From NCBI RefSeq assembly GCF_003443995.1, contig NZ_QWEY01000001.1:558001-622000 (forward strand): a stretch of DNA of 64,000 nt. Direction: 5' to 3'. The notes below the pieces were generated by a model that was not told the DNA's origin, did not search any database, and saw nothing but the letters and a program-made list of their open reading frames with translations. Shown here piece after piece: positions 17,447-26,448 of this stretch. This DNA comes from Pseudotabrizicola alkalilacus. GTDB taxonomy: Bacteria > Pseudomonadota > Alphaproteobacteria > Rhodobacterales > Rhodobacteraceae. The translations under genes were made by a program, and so were the position numbers. Position 1 is the stretch's first letter; each line of letters opens with the position of its first letter.

Positions 17447-18657
17447 TATACCCGTTCGATGATGGTGGCGGCCCCCATGCCCGAGGCGATGCACAGTGTG
17501 GCCAGACCCACGCTCTTGCCGGTCCGTTCCAACTCATCCAGCAGGGTGCCGATGATGATGGCCCCGGTCGCGCCCAGCGGATGGCCCATGGCGATGGAGC
17601 CGCCATTCGGGTTCACGCGGGCAGGGTCGACATCAAACGCCTGCATGAAACGCAGAACCACGCTGGCAAAGGCCTCGTTCACCTCGAACAGGTCAATGTC
17701 GCTGATGCTCATGCCTGCATCGCGCAGGATCTTTTCGGTCACCGGAACCGGGCCAGTCAGCATGATGGTGGGGTCGGTGCCGATTTTGGCGGTCGCCCGG
17801 ATGCGCGCGCGGGGTTTCAGCCCATGGGCGCGACCGAATTCGGCATTGCCGATCAGCACAGCCGCTGCCCCATCCACGATGCCTGACGAATTGCCCGCGT
17901 GGTGAATGTGGTTGATCCGCTCCAGATGCGGGTATTTCATCAGGGCGATCTTGTCGAAGCCCGGCATCACCTCGCCCATATCCTTGAAGGCGGGTTTCAG
18001 CGCGCCAAGCGCCTGCATGTCGGTGCCGGGGCGCATGTATTCGTCATGATCCAGGATCGGCAGACCGTTCTGGTCGCGGATGGTGACGACCGACTTTGCA
18101 AACCGCTTGTCCTGCCACGCCGCCGCCGCCCGGCGCTGCGACTCCATCGCCAAGGCATCGGCCATGTCGCGGGTAAAGCCGTATTCTGTGGCGATGATAT
18201 CGGCGGAAATCCCCTGCGGCACGAAATAGGTCTTCATCGCCAGTGACGGATCGACGGCAATCGCCGCCCCGTCACTGCCCATGGCCACCCGGCCCATCAT
18301 CTCGACCCCGCCGGCAATATAGGCCTGACCCGCGCCACCCTTGACCTGATTGGCGGCAAGGTTCACCGCCTCCATACCAGAGGCGCAAAAGCGGTTGATG
18401 GCCAGACCGGGGATGCTCTCATCCAGATCCGACAGCAGCACGGCCGAGCGCGCCAGACAGCCGCCCTGCTCGCCCACCTGGGTCACGTTGCCCCAGATCA
18501 CATCCTCGACCGCATGGCCTTCCAGCCCGTTGCGCTCTTTGACCGCATTCAGGATTTTGGCCGACAGGGCGACCGAGGTCAGTTCGTGCAGGCTGCCATC
18601 GGGGCGGCCCTTGCCGCGCGGACTGCGAACAGCATCATAGATAAAGGCGTCTGACAT
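17446..18657 (-). CDS. fadA: Acetyl-CoA C-acyltransferase (thiolase)
   Basis: 403 residues, the usual thiolase size. It cleaves 3-ketoacyl-CoA with CoA to acetyl-CoA and a shortened acyl-CoA. The nucleophile Cys lies in NRFCASGMEAV near residue 90. Later motifs are VNEAFASVVLRF, the His loop NPNGGSIAMGHPLGATGA and the second Cys in LCIASGMGAA. It starts the thiolase / NTF2-like / fadB run with overlapping junctions. It resembles FadA/FadI more than PhaA, but substrate range is not readable. Confidence 0.94.
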   Translation of the reverse strand: MSDAFIYDAVRSPRGKGRPDGSLHELTSVALSAKILNAVKERNGLEGHAVEDVIWGNVTQVGEQGGCLARSAVLLSDLDESIPGLAINRFCASGMEAVNLAANQVKGGAGQAYIAGGVEMMGRVAMGSDGAAIAVDPSLAMKTYFVPQGISADIIATEYGFTRDMADALAMESQRRAAAAWQDKRFAKSVVTIRDQNGLPILDHDEYMRPGTDMQALGALKPAFKDMGEVMPGFDKIALMKYPHLERINHIHHAGNSSGIVDGAAAVLIGNAEFGRAHGLKPRARIRATAKIGTDPTIMLTGPVPVTEKILRDAGMSISDIDLFEVNEAFASVVLRFMQAFDVDPARVNPNGGSIAMGHPLGATGAIIIGTLLDELERTGKSVGLATLCIASGMGAATIIERV

Positions 18658-18669
18658 ATGGTCCTCTCC

Positions 18670-19344
18670 TTATGCCCGGTCTGATGGGTTGCCGGGCATC
18701 AAATCATAGGGATGTTTCCAGCCCGGCAGCGCCGCGATACGGTCAAGCCAGGCGTCGATATGGGGCCAGTCCTTGCGGTCAAATCCGAAGGGTTCGGGGT
18801 AATAAAGATAGCCGCAACAGGACAGATCGGCGATGGTCACGCCATCCCCCACCATCCAGTCGCGCCGCGCCAGATGCGCGTCAAGCACGGCATAGGATGC
18901 TTTCAGCCGGCCTTGCAGAAACGGCACAACACCTTCGGGCCGCTTGTCCACGGGCGCAAAATTCATCAGGAACCGCACCGTGCCGATCTGGGTCGACAAC
19001 TTGTGATTGTCCCACAGCAGCCAGCGCACCACCTCATTCCTGGCTTTGAGCGTGGCCCCGCCCAAAGCCCCGGTCCTTGCCGCGATATGCAGCAAGATCG
19101 CACCCGATTGCGTCAGCACGGCCTCACCATCGACCAGCACAGGCACTTCGCCCATTTCGTTGACTTCGCGAAACTCCGCCGTGCGGGTCTCGCCGTTGAA
19201 GAAATCCACATAGCGGGGCAGCCAAGGCGTTCCGGTCAGGGCGAGGGCAAGCGCGCATTTATAGGCATTGACGCTTTCGCCAAAACAATACAGCTCCATC
19301 ATCGCCGCCGCGTCCTGATCCGTCGTCACATCTTCCATCGCCAT
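18670..19344 (-). CDS. Glutathione S-transferase family protein
   Basis: 224 residues from ATG 19344, which has GGGAGG five bases upstream. The N-terminal thioredoxin-like fold starts MELYCFGESVNAYKCALALAL, with the cis-Pro glutathione-binding step NEMGEVPVLVDGEAVLTQSGAIL. The C-terminal helical domain has GDGVTIADLSCCGYLYY. Glutathione transferases conjugate or isomerise electrophiles. Its place just upstream of the thiolase (12 bases) suggests co-transcription with the beta-oxidation genes. Confidence 0.9.
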   Translation of the reverse strand: MAMEDVTTDQDAAAMMELYCFGESVNAYKCALALALTGTPWLPRYVDFFNGETRTAEFREVNEMGEVPVLVDGEAVLTQSGAILLHIAARTGALGGATLKARNEVVRWLLWDNHKLSTQIGTVRFLMNFAPVDKRPEGVVPFLQGRLKASYAVLDAHLARRDWMVGDGVTIADLSCCGYLYYPEPFGFDRKDWPHIDAWLDRIAALPGWKHPYDLMPGNPSDRA

Positions 19345-19667
19345 CGGCCCTCCCAGACCTGCCGGAGCAACCGGGGGTTTTCCCCCGGCGCGGTGGTTCC
19401 CCGGACCAATGGCGACACCACTGGCAACCCGTGGAGTGGTTTTGCCAAGATGAAGCAAGGAATGGTTAACCTTGTCATCCTAACCTCGTCAGCGCGGGAC
19501 AGGCTGGAGAGCCGATGACCGCCCAAGGTGAAGCCCCGTCCCGAAGCCCCGGCCCGAAGCCCCGGATAGCCAAAACGGACAGTCGGGGCGGGGTGGGCCC
19601 AGGCCTTTTCATCTTGGCCCAAATACTCCCCCGCCGGAGGCGTCCGCCGCATCAGATCGCGCACCAG
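19345..19667. other. Intergenic stretch with REP-like copy E
   Basis: No gene with credible composition is seen; the open frames here are Pro/Arg-rich shadows. The stretch likely holds the promoter of the GST/thiolase/fadB operon (an AT-richer segment around 19440-19490). It also holds AAATACTCCCCCGCCGGAGG at 19621-19640, one copy of a family of intergenic elements found across the window. Confidence 0.55.
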
Positions 19668-19880
19668 TCAGTGTTTCCGCGCCTCCAGTTCCGAATTGAA
19701 CAGCCGCAGTCGGTGGGTCAGATTGTCCTTGTTGGTGACGCTGTCGAAATGCTCGAACAGAAACGACAGCGCCTCGCCCTCGTCCAGCCCGGCCTCGGTG
19801 GCAAAGCGCTTCAACCGTCGATAGCCATCTTCGGTCATGGCAACGGGAAAGCGGCGGGTCAGGCGGAAGCGTTTCGGCAT
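19668..19880 (-). CDS. Small conserved basic protein of unknown function
   Basis: 70 residues, MPKRFRLTRRFPVAMTEDGY with a GGAGAGA site upstream. The rest (LKRFATEAGLDEGEALSFLFEHFDSV) is helical and charged. The opening strand then two helices would suit a ribbon-helix-helix DNA-binding protein, but this is only a structural guess. It lies between two fatty-acid catabolic genes on the same strand. Confidence 0.65.
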   Translation of the reverse strand: MPKRFRLTRRFPVAMTEDGYRRLKRFATEAGLDEGEALSFLFEHFDSVTNKDNLTHRLRLFNSELEARKH

Positions 19881-19901
19881 CGGGTCTCTCCGGCTTGGGG
19901 C

Positions 19902-19936
19902 GGGGGGATTTTTCGCAGAAAAATCGTGATCCCCCC
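19902..19936. repeat. Palindromic element with TTTTTCGCAGAAAAA core
   Basis: A nested hairpin: GGGGGG (19902-19907) and CCCCCC (19931-19936) flank ATTTTTCGCAGAAAAAT (19908-19924). The same core, TTTTCGCAGAAAA or its complement, occurs twice near 47114-47187. It lies between the acyl-CoA dehydrogenase stop and the 70-residue protein, so it may act as a transcription end or as a dispersed repeat. Confidence 0.65.
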
Positions 19937-19951
19937 GACGTTTTGCGCAGC

Positions 19952-21727
19952 TTAGAATGCCTCGGCCGACAAGGCCATCACCGTGTCCGCCCCGGTTTCG
20001 ATCCGGGCCAGGTGCATGGTGCAGGCGGGCAGCTGGCGGGCCATGTAGAACCGTCCGGTGGCGATCTTGGCCTCCAGATAATCGCGGTCGGCGTGGCCCG
20101 CATCCAGCGCCTCATAGGCGGCTTTTGCCATCCGGGTCCACATCAGGCCCAGGCAGACATGGCCCATCAGGTGCATGAAGTCATACGACCCGGCCAGCGC
20201 GGCATTCGGGTTCTTCATGCCCGCTTGCATGAAGAACATGCCCGCTTGCTGCAGCTGCTTGGACGCCACCTTCAGCGGTTCGGCAAAGCCCTTCATCCGG
20301 TCATCGCCGTCGTGTGCTTTGCACTCATCTTTGACCATCTCGAAAAACGCCATCACGTGCTTGCCGCCATCCTGCGCCAGCTTGCGGCCCACCAGATCCA
20401 GCGCCTGCACGCCGTTGGCACCTTCATAGATCATGGCGATCCGGGCATCGCGGGCGAACTGGCTCATGCCCCATTCTTCGATATAGCCATGCCCGCCAAA
20501 CACCTGCTGGGCCTGCACCGCCATGTCAAAGCCCTTGTCGGTCTGGAACCCCTTGATCACCGGGATCATCAGGCTGACCAGCCCCTCGGCCGCGGCATCC
20601 CCTTGCCGCACCGAGCGGTCGATCAGATGTGCCGCCCAGAACGTCAGGGCGCGCGCACCTTCGACGAAAGACTTCTGCTCCATCAGATTGCGGCGGATGT
20701 CGGGGTGCACGATCAGCGGATCGGCGGGGCCGGAGGGGTTTTCTGCCCCGGTCACGGCGCGGCCCTGCAGGCGGTCCTTTGCATAGGCCAGCGCATTTTC
20801 ATAGGCCGCCGCAGCCTGGGCATAGCCTTGCAGGCCAACACCCAGCCGCGCCTCGTTCATCATGGTGAACATCGCCCGCATGCCCTTGTGCAGGTCGCCC
20901 AGCAGCCAGCCCTTTGCCCCGTCATAGTTCATGACGCAGGTGGCATTGCCGTGGATGCCCATTTTCTCTTCGATCTTGCCGCAGGACAGGGCGTTGCGCT
21001 CGCCGAGCGAGCCATCCTCCTTCACCAGAACCTTCGGCACGATGAACAGCGAAATCCCCTTGGTGCCGTCGCCGCCGCCGGGGGCTTTGGCCAGCACCAG
21101 ATGGATGATGTTTTCGCCCAGATCATGCTCGCCCGCCGAGATGAAGATCTTTTGTCCGGTGATCAGATAGCTGCCATCATCCTGCGGTTCGGCCTTGGTG
21201 CGCATCAACCCCAGATCGGTGCCGCAATGCGGTTCGGTCAGGTTCATGGTGCCGGTCCAGTCGCAGGACACCAGCTTTGGCAGATAGGTCGCTTTCTGGG
21301 CGGCGGTGCCATGGGTGTGGATCGCGGAATAGGCCCCATGCGTCAGGCCCTGATACATGTTGAAGGCCATATTGGCCGACACGAAAATCTCACCCACCGC
21401 AGAGCCCATGAGGTAAGGCAGACCCTGACCGCCATACTCCGGGTCGCAATCCAGCGCAGTCCAGCCGCCGTCTTTCATCGCCTTGAACGCGGCGTCAAAG
21501 CCCTTGGGCGTGCGCACCACGCCGTTTTCCAGCACACAGCCTTCGCGGTCGCCTACCGCATTCAGCGGAGCCAGCAGGTCGGACGCCACCTTGCCCGCCT
21601 CTTCCAACACCGCACCAGTGAACCCTTCGTCCAAATCGGCATAGCCGGGGGTGTCGGCGGCGGTGACCTTGAGGACATTGTGCAGCAGGAACTGCATGTC
21701 CTTTACAGGGGCGGTATAGGTTGGCAT
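19952..21727 (-). CDS. Acyl-CoA dehydrogenase (591-residue, C-terminal-domain type)
   Basis: 591 residues, about 200 more than the short acyl-CoA dehydrogenases and the size of the DmdC-like group. It oxidises acyl-CoA to trans-2-enoyl-CoA with FAD. Visible motifs are [20 protein letters not shown] (FAD/substrate loop), [35 protein letters not shown] and the catalytic Glu in [18 protein letters not shown]. It is the first oxidative step feeding the hydratase/dehydrogenase/thiolase encoded beside it. DmdC relatives act on 3-methylmercaptopropionyl-CoA, but the substrate cannot be chosen here. Confidence 0.93.
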   Translation of the reverse strand: MPTYTAPVKDMQFLLHNVLKVTAADTPGYADLDEGFTGAVLEEAGKVASDLLAPLNAVGDREGCVLENGVVRTPKGFDAAFKAMKDGGWTALDCDPEYGGQGLPYLMGSAVGEIFVSANMAFNMYQGLTHGAYSAIHTHGTAAQKATYLPKLVSCDWTGTMNLTEPHCGTDLGLMRTKAEPQDDGSYLITGQKIFISAGEHDLGENIIHLVLAKAPGGGDGTKGISLFIVPKVLVKEDGSLGERNALSCGKIEEKMGIHGNATCVMNYDGAKGWLLGDLHKGMRAMFTMMNEARLGVGLQGYAQAAAAYENALAYAKDRLQGRAVTGAENPSGPADPLIVHPDIRRNLMEQKSFVEGARALTFWAAHLIDRSVRQGDAAAEGLVSLMIPVIKGFQTDKGFDMAVQAQQVFGGHGYIEEWGMSQFARDARIAMIYEGANGVQALDLVGRKLAQDGGKHVMAFFEMVKDECKAHDGDDRMKGFAEPLKVASKQLQQAGMFFMQAGMKNPNAALAGSYDFMHLMGHVCLGLMWTRMAKAAYEALDAGHADRDYLEAKIATGRFYMARQLPACTMHLARIETGADTVMALSAEAF

Positions 21728-21758
21728 CGGTGCTCTCTCCCTTAGACGGTCTTTGCGT

Positions 21759-22157
21759 TTATTCTGCCGCGCGGCGCAGGCCGGCGATCATTGCGCCGCC
21801 CGCGTCAAGTTCGGCTTTCAACTCGGTAATCGCCACGTCCAGTTCGGCGCGCTGCGCCTCCATCTGGGCGAGTCGGTGCTGGGCCAGTTCATAGGTCCGG
21901 ATGGTCTGGGCGTGGTTGGACCCGTCACGATCGTACAGATCCAGAATCTGGCGGATATCTTCCAGGCTGAATCCAAACCGTTTGCCGCGCAAAATCAGCT
22001 TCAACCGGGCACGGTCGTGCCGGGTGAACAGGCGACGGGTGCCGTCGCGCTGTGGAAACAGCAGTTCTTTCGCCTCATAAAACCGCAGGGTGCGGGGGGT
22101 GACGTCAAAAGCGTCACACATCTGGCGAATGGTCATCAGGTCATTTGTCATTGTCAT
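21759..22157 (-). CDS. MerR-family transcriptional regulator 1
   Basis: 132 residues. The winged-helix part [21 protein letters not shown] is the MerR signature, followed by a coiled-coil dimer helix ([18 protein letters not shown]). There are no metal-binding Cys residues near the end, which points to an organic effector, as in LiuR-type regulators of acyl-CoA catabolism. It lies just upstream of the acyl-CoA dehydrogenase on the same strand (31 bases apart) and is likely co-transcribed. A palindromic operator candidate is at 22221-22245. Confidence 0.9.
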   Translation of the reverse strand: MTMTNDLMTIRQMCDAFDVTPRTLRFYEAKELLFPQRDGTRRLFTRHDRARLKLILRGKRFGFSLEDIRQILDLYDRDGSNHAQTIRTYELAQHRLAQMEAQRAELDVAITELKAELDAGGAMIAGLRRAAE

Positions 22158-22220
22158 GCACTCACGAACACATACATCTGACCAGCAGATGTGTGCTTTG
22201 CGATAACCATACTAGAGTGC

Positions 22221-22245
22221 TTGACGTTAACGTAAATGTAACGTC
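22221..22245. promoter_or_regulatory. Candidate MerR/LiuR-type operator
   Basis: TTGACGTTAACGTAAATG followed by TAACGTC. It contains a perfect ACGTTAACGT palindrome (22224-22233) and wider arms GACGTTA/TAACGTC (22223-22229 and 22239-22245). It is 64 bases upstream of the first MerR gene and between the two MerR genes. ACGT-rich palindromes of this sort have been reported for LiuR-type regulators of branched-chain and fatty-acid degradation; the match here is by eye. Confidence 0.55.
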
Positions 22246-22276
22246 ACGTCAGAAAACAAGGTGACGTGATGTCAGG

Positions 22277-22657
22277 TCAGTCCAGCTTCGACAGCGCGTC
22301 CACCGTCGTTGCCCGTAGGGCGCGCAGATCGTCTATTGTGGCATCCAGTTCGGCCTTTTGGCGTTCCAACTCGCCCAGCTGGCGGTCGGCGAGGCCAAGA
22401 AAGGTTTCATACTGCGGGCGCGTGCCCTGCTGGACATACATCAGCAGCCATTGCCGGATCTCTTCAAGACTGAAGCCAAACCGCCGCCCACGCAGGATCA
22501 GCGTCATCCGCGCCAGCTCGCGCGGGCCGTAAAACCGGGCGCGGCCCTCTTTTTCGGGGGACAGCAATTCGATGTATTCATAATAGCGCAGGGTGCGCGG
22601 GGTGACATCGAACCGGGCGCACATTTCCTTGAAGCTGAGGCGGCTGGTATCGGTCAT
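22277..22657 (-). CDS. MerR-family transcriptional regulator 2
   Basis: 126 residues from ATG 22657, with CGGAGGACC just upstream; the longer open frame to 22933 runs into a divergent gene and is not used. The signature [20 protein letters not shown] and the following RGRRFGFSLEEIRQWLLM closely parallel the first regulator at 21759-22157, so the two are paralogues in tandem. There is no Cys cluster for metal. It probably helps control the same acyl-CoA genes, with the operator between them as a shared site. Confidence 0.9.
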   Translation of the reverse strand: MTDTSRLSFKEMCARFDVTPRTLRYYEYIELLSPEKEGRARFYGPRELARMTLILRGRRFGFSLEEIRQWLLMYVQQGTRPQYETFLGLADRQLGELERQKAELDATIDDLRALRATTVDALSKLD

Positions 22658-22774
22658 CGCGGTCCTCCGTTTCCTCAACCTATGCGGGGATGAGGGCGCG
22701 TGCAATGTCCGCGCGTGCAATTCGCGTCTTGCAGCGGGGCGTGAAGCCGGGATTATAGAGGGCAAGGAGCGCCC

Positions 22775-23209
22775 ATGACCGATATCATCCGCATTGCGCG
22801 ACAGTTCATCGAAGCCATTCCGCATGCCCGCGCGCTGGGGATGGCGTTTGACAGTCTCGGCGATGGCAAGGCTGTGATTTCCATGCCTTACGACCCGCGC
22901 TTTGTCGGCGACCCGGCGACCGGGGTGATCCATGGCGGCGCTGTGTCGGCGTTGATGGACACCGCATCAGGGGCTGCGGTGATGTGTCATCCCACTGGGC
23001 CCGCGTCCACGGCGACGCTGGATTTGCGGATCGACTACTTCCGCGCGGCGACGCCGGGGCAAAAGATCACGGCGCGGGCCGAGTGTTACCATGTGACCCG
23101 TTCGGTCGCCTTTGTCCGCGTGACTGCGACGGATGAGGATGAAAGCCGCCCGGTTGCCGCCGCCACCGGGGCTTTCACGCTGGATCGCCCGAAAGGAGCC
23201 GCGCCATGA
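22775..23209 (+). CDS. PaaI-type hot-dog thioesterase 1
   Basis: 144 residues. A single hot-dog fold with the PaaI pattern: TGVIHGGAVSALMDTASGAAVM (active-site helix) and STATLDLRIDYFRAATPGQ. It hydrolyses acyl-CoA thioesters, probably to recover CoA or remove dead-end acyl-CoAs. It is divergent from the second MerR gene and overlaps the next thioesterase by four bases, so the two paralogues likely form a heteromer or share regulation. Confidence 0.9.
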   Translation: MTDIIRIARQFIEAIPHARALGMAFDSLGDGKAVISMPYDPRFVGDPATGVIHGGAVSALMDTASGAAVMCHPTGPASTATLDLRIDYFRAATPGQKITARAECYHVTRSVAFVRVTATDEDESRPVAAATGAFTLDRPKGAAP

Positions 23210-23721
23210 CATCATCTCGTCCCGAACCCGTGCAGGTGATCAAGCAGCGCCGGGATGCGGCCTTGGGCGGCCTTTTGTCGGGCGTGCCCTATATCGCGTA
23301 TCTCGGCATCCAGTTCGACCGTAGAGGCGACGAGCTGACCGCGATCCTGCCGTTTGACGAAAAGCTGATCGGCAACCCGGCTTTGCCCGCCCTGCACGGC
23401 GGGGTCACGGCGGCGTTTCTGGAGGTGGCGGCGATCATCGAACTCGCCTGGGGCAGCCTGTGGGAAGAGATGGAGGCGGGGCGGGTGGACCCCACCGCCG
23501 AGATGCCGCCGGTGCGCCTGCCAAAGACGATTGATTTCACCGTCGATTATCTGCGAACCGGCCTGCCGCGCGATGCCTATGCCCGCGCGCGGATCAACCG
23601 CTCCGGGCGGCGCTATGCGAGCGTCCATGTCGAGGCCTGGCAAGACAACCGCGCACGGCTGTTTGCGCAAGGCACCGGGCATTTCCTGATGCCACCCCCG
23701 CCGGGTGCGCCGACGGAATGA
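23206..23721 (+). CDS. PaaI-type hot-dog thioesterase 2
   Basis: 171 residues starting in an ATGA overlap with the preceding thioesterase. The hot-dog helix is LPALHGGVTAAFLEVAAI and the strand region LPKTIDFTVDYLRTGLPRDAY. It is longer than its neighbour by an N-terminal extension (VIKQRRDAALGGLLSGVPYI). Likely an acyl-CoA thioesterase working with the beta-oxidation enzymes nearby; the exact chain length is unknown. Confidence 0.88.
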   Translation: MTSSRPEPVQVIKQRRDAALGGLLSGVPYIAYLGIQFDRRGDELTAILPFDEKLIGNPALPALHGGVTAAFLEVAAIIELAWGSLWEEMEAGRVDPTAEMPPVRLPKTIDFTVDYLRTGLPRDAYARARINRSGRRYASVHVEAWQDNRARLFAQGTGHFLMPPPPGAPTE

Positions 23722-23728
23722 CCGCCGC

Positions 23729-24487
23729 TTACCGTTTCAACAGCCGAAACGCCGCCGAAGCACCATAGCCCGCCACCACCGCAATCAGCAGCGACAAAAG
23801 CCCATAGATCAGCGGCTGATCGCGCGACAGGTTGAACAGGAAGCGTTCCAACCCCTCTTTGCGCACGTTGATCTGGCGCTCGATCCGGTCCACCACCTGA
23901 CCGTCACGGGTCAGAAATATCCGCACGACATACAGTCCTTCGGTCAGATTGGCGGGCAAGACCACATCCGAACGGAACAGCGTGCCTTGGGTGAACTGCA
24001 CTGACCGTTCGTTGAGCCGGTAGCTGCCGTCAGAGGCGCGCACGCGGATCAGAGCCTCCAGAAACTCCGGCGCATTGCGGGCCTGTTGTGAAATCCCCAC
24101 CGCACGGATCGCGCGCGGAATGGTGATCTGGTGGCGCAGATTTTCGGTTTCGGTCAGAATGTCCTTCAGGTGGCCGGTGGTCGAGATTGCATAGAATGAT
24201 GGCGCACTGGCGATCTGCACCGACTCGCGGTTGATCCAGATACCGGCGGTGCGCTCTTTCTTGCGCACGGTGATCGGGGTCGATGGCCCCTCGACCGTGA
24301 TGATCACATGCAGCGCGCCGGGCGGGGCAGGGGCAGTCCGCCGCACCGCCCCATAGATCAGGATCTCGGACCCTTCAAAATCCGCCGTGATCGAGACCCG
24401 GTTCTGGCTGAGACCTGCAACGATATCTTCGCTCGCCGCGAGAGCGGGCAGGGCAGACAGCAGCCAGAGCAATGCCGCTCGGATCAT
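23729..24487 (-). CDS. TIGR02186 family membrane-anchored periplasmic protein
   Basis: 252 residues with a signal peptide (MIRAALLWLLSALPALAAS), a beta-rich periplasmic body and a C-terminal membrane helix (LIYGLLSLLIAVVAGYGAS). The family, TIGR02186, is found next to TauE/SafE exporters in alphaproteobacteria, exactly as here, with a four-base overlap to the exporter. It probably assists sulfur-oxoanion export across the cell envelope, but the mechanism is unknown. Motifs seen: VSITADFEGSEILIYGAV, VGISQQARNAPEFLEAL. Confidence 0.9.
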   Translation of the reverse strand: MIRAALLWLLSALPALAASEDIVAGLSQNRVSITADFEGSEILIYGAVRRTAPAPPGALHVIITVEGPSTPITVRKKERTAGIWINRESVQIASAPSFYAISTTGHLKDILTETENLRHQITIPRAIRAVGISQQARNAPEFLEALIRVRASDGSYRLNERSVQFTQGTLFRSDVVLPANLTEGLYVVRIFLTRDGQVVDRIERQINVRKEGLERFLFNLSRDQPLIYGLLSLLIAVVAGYGASAAFRLLKR

Positions 24488-25404
24488 GGCAGCAACCCCG
24501 GCGTGATGGTGTACAGCTCGGACGGGCGCAGCAGCAGGTCCAGCGCGATCTTGGCCGCCACCCCCAGCACCAGAAGCGACAGCAGGATGCGTAACTGCTC
24601 GGCCTTCAGCCGCCCGCTGACCTGTGCGCCAAACTGCGCCCCGACCACCCCGCCGATGATCAGCAGCACCGCCAGCATCATATCCACCGTATTGGCGGTG
24701 ACGGCATGCATCACCGTGGTAAAGGCGGTGACAAAGATGATCTGGAACAGCGAGGTGCCGATCACCACCTTGGTTGGCATCCCCAGCAGATAGATCATCG
24801 CGGGAACCATGATGAACCCGCCTCCGACCCCCATGATCGCCGCCAGAAACCCGACCAGCGCCCCGACCGCCAGTGGCGGCAGGACCGAGATATACAGGCC
24901 AGAGGCGCGAAACTTCATCTTGAACGGCAGGCCATGCACCCAGTTGTGCGTGTGTGACCGCCGGATCGGCCCACCGGGCCGGTTCGCGCGCCGCAACGCG
25001 ACCACCGATTCCCAGAACATGGTCAGACCGATCAGCCCCAGAAACAGCACGTAAGACAGCTGCACGAACAGATCGACCTGCCCCGCCGCCGTCAGCCGGG
25101 CAAAGAACCAGACGCCGCCCGCCGATCCGACCAGACCGCCCGCCAGCAGCACAAAGCCCATCGGGAAATCCACCGCCTTGCGCTTGACCTGCGCCAGAAC
25201 GCCGGAAACCGACGAGGCCACCACCTGATTGGCCCCGGTCGCCACCGCGATGGCGGGGGGAATGCCTATGAAAAACAGCAGGGGCGTGATCAGAAACCCG
25301 CCGCCCACGCCGAACAGCCCCGACAAAAACCCCACGACTCCGCCGATTCCCAGAAGCAGGAAAAGGTTGACCGAAATATCGGCGATAGGGAGAAAGATCT
25401 GCAT
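24484..25404 (-). CDS. TauE/SafE family sulfite/organosulfonate exporter
   Basis: 306 residues with about eight membrane helices. The duplicated TauE signature is visible: GIGGVVGFLSGLFGVGGGFL near the N-terminus and LVGFLAAIMGVGGGFIMVP in the second half, followed by PTKVVIGTSLFQIIFV. Family members export sulfite, taurine-derived sulfoacetate or related anions. It is encoded directly upstream of the TIGR02186 protein and probably works with it at the inner membrane. Confidence 0.93.
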   Translation of the reverse strand: MQIFLPIADISVNLFLLLGIGGVVGFLSGLFGVGGGFLITPLLFFIGIPPAIAVATGANQVVASSVSGVLAQVKRKAVDFPMGFVLLAGGLVGSAGGVWFFARLTAAGQVDLFVQLSYVLFLGLIGLTMFWESVVALRRANRPGGPIRRSHTHNWVHGLPFKMKFRASGLYISVLPPLAVGALVGFLAAIMGVGGGFIMVPAMIYLLGMPTKVVIGTSLFQIIFVTAFTTVMHAVTANTVDMMLAVLLIIGGVVGAQFGAQVSGRLKAEQLRILLSLLVLGVAAKIALDLLLRPSELYTITPGLLP

Positions 25405-25483
25405 GTCAGGCCCCGGCAGGCGAAAGGGCGGTCAGTCCAAAGGGTTGCGCACCTTTGGCCGCGAAGTCAAATCCCGATCCGTC

Positions 25484-26287
25484 TTATCGGAGCGTTGACA
25501 GAAAATGCCTGAGGATGCGTTCCAGTTTTGCCGCACCCATGGGGGCCATCGCTTTGGTATGCTCATGGCTGATCTGCTCATCCGACATTCCTGCCGCCAT
25601 ATTGGTGACGGTGGAAATCGCCGCACAGCGCAGACCCAGAAAACGGCCCAGAATGATCTCGGGCACGGTCGACATGCCAACGGCATCGGCGCCCAGCAGC
25701 TTCAGCATCCGGATTTCCGCCGGAGTCTCGAAGGAGGGGCCGGAGTACCAGGCGTAAACCCCGTCCTTGATGTCGATGCCTTCCGCCTGCGCGCTGGCGC
25801 GCAGCGCCGCCCGCAGCTCGGGGTTGTGGGCATCGGTCATCGGCACGAAGCGCGCATCCGTCGGCTCGCCGATCAGCGGGTTCAACCCGTTGTAATTGAT
25901 GTGATCCGAGAGCAGCATCAGATCGCCCGGCGGAATGTCCGGCCGCATCGACCCGGCGGCATTGGTCAGGATCAGGCTGTCTGCCCCCAGTTCCTTCAGC
26001 ACCTCCAGCGCCAGACGCATGGCGGCCGGGTTGCCCTTTTCATAGTAATGCTCGCGCGCGCCGAACACCGCCACCCGCACGCCTTCCAGCGTGCCGATGT
26101 GCAGGTTCGGATTGTGCCCCGACACTGCCGCATGCGGAAAGCCCGGCAGCTCGGCATAGGGAATGGCAACCCCATCAACCGCATGCGCCAGATGACCCAG
26201 GCCCGAGCCCAGGATCAGCCCCAGTTTGACCGGCGCGTCGCCGGCCTGGTCCCGGATCAGGCGCAGGGCCTCGGATGTGTTGCTCAT
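25484..26287 (-). CDS. punA: Purine-nucleoside phosphorylase
   Basis: 267 residues from ATG 26287 (MSNTSEALRLIRDQAG); the longer frame upstream is non-coding. It splits inosine, guanosine or related nucleosides with phosphate, yielding the base and ribose-1-phosphate. Motifs of the trimeric PNP group: LGLILGSGLGHLAHAVDG, HYYEKGNPAAMRLAL, LILTNAAGSM, YSGPSFETPAEIRML and VGMSTVPEIILGR. The genes just upstream on the same strand encode a BMP-type nucleoside ABC importer, so the set takes up nucleosides and salvages them. Confidence 0.94.
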   Translation of the reverse strand: MSNTSEALRLIRDQAGDAPVKLGLILGSGLGHLAHAVDGVAIPYAELPGFPHAAVSGHNPNLHIGTLEGVRVAVFGAREHYYEKGNPAAMRLALEVLKELGADSLILTNAAGSMRPDIPPGDLMLLSDHINYNGLNPLIGEPTDARFVPMTDAHNPELRAALRASAQAEGIDIKDGVYAWYSGPSFETPAEIRMLKLLGADAVGMSTVPEIILGRFLGLRCAAISTVTNMAAGMSDEQISHEHTKAMAPMGAAKLERILRHFLSTLR

Positions 26288-26315
26288 ATGTCTTGCCTTT
26301 TGTCTTGTGGAGCCC

Positions 26316-26396
26316 CCGGGGGCGCTTCGCCCCCCGGACCCCCCGAGGATATTTTTAGACAGAAAATAGAAGCAGTACCGCGTCTTATTTTCTGTC
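26316..26396. terminator. Two hairpins between nucleoside permease and punA
   Basis: The first hairpin is CCGGGGGCG-CTT-CGCCCCC (26316-26334). The second has perfect 11-bp arms, GACAGAAAATA (26358-26368) and TATTTTCTGTC (26386-26396). GAGATACCCCCCCCGGAGG at about 26411-26429 resembles the dispersed family seen elsewhere. They probably reduce read-through from the importer genes into punA. Confidence 0.6.
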
Positions 26397-26448
26397 CTTT
26401 GTTTTCCGGGGAGATACCCCCCCCGGAGGCGCGTCTCAGATGAGCCGC

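Noticed and set aside
19895-21745. 616-residue plus-strand ORF
   Set aside because: Antisense to the acyl-CoA dehydrogenase, which has complete motifs; the plus-strand product is His/Gln/Arg-rich.
22658-22933. N-terminal extension of the second MerR gene
   Set aside because: It overlaps the divergent thioesterase gene and has unusual composition; the ATG at 22657 has a strong ribosome site.
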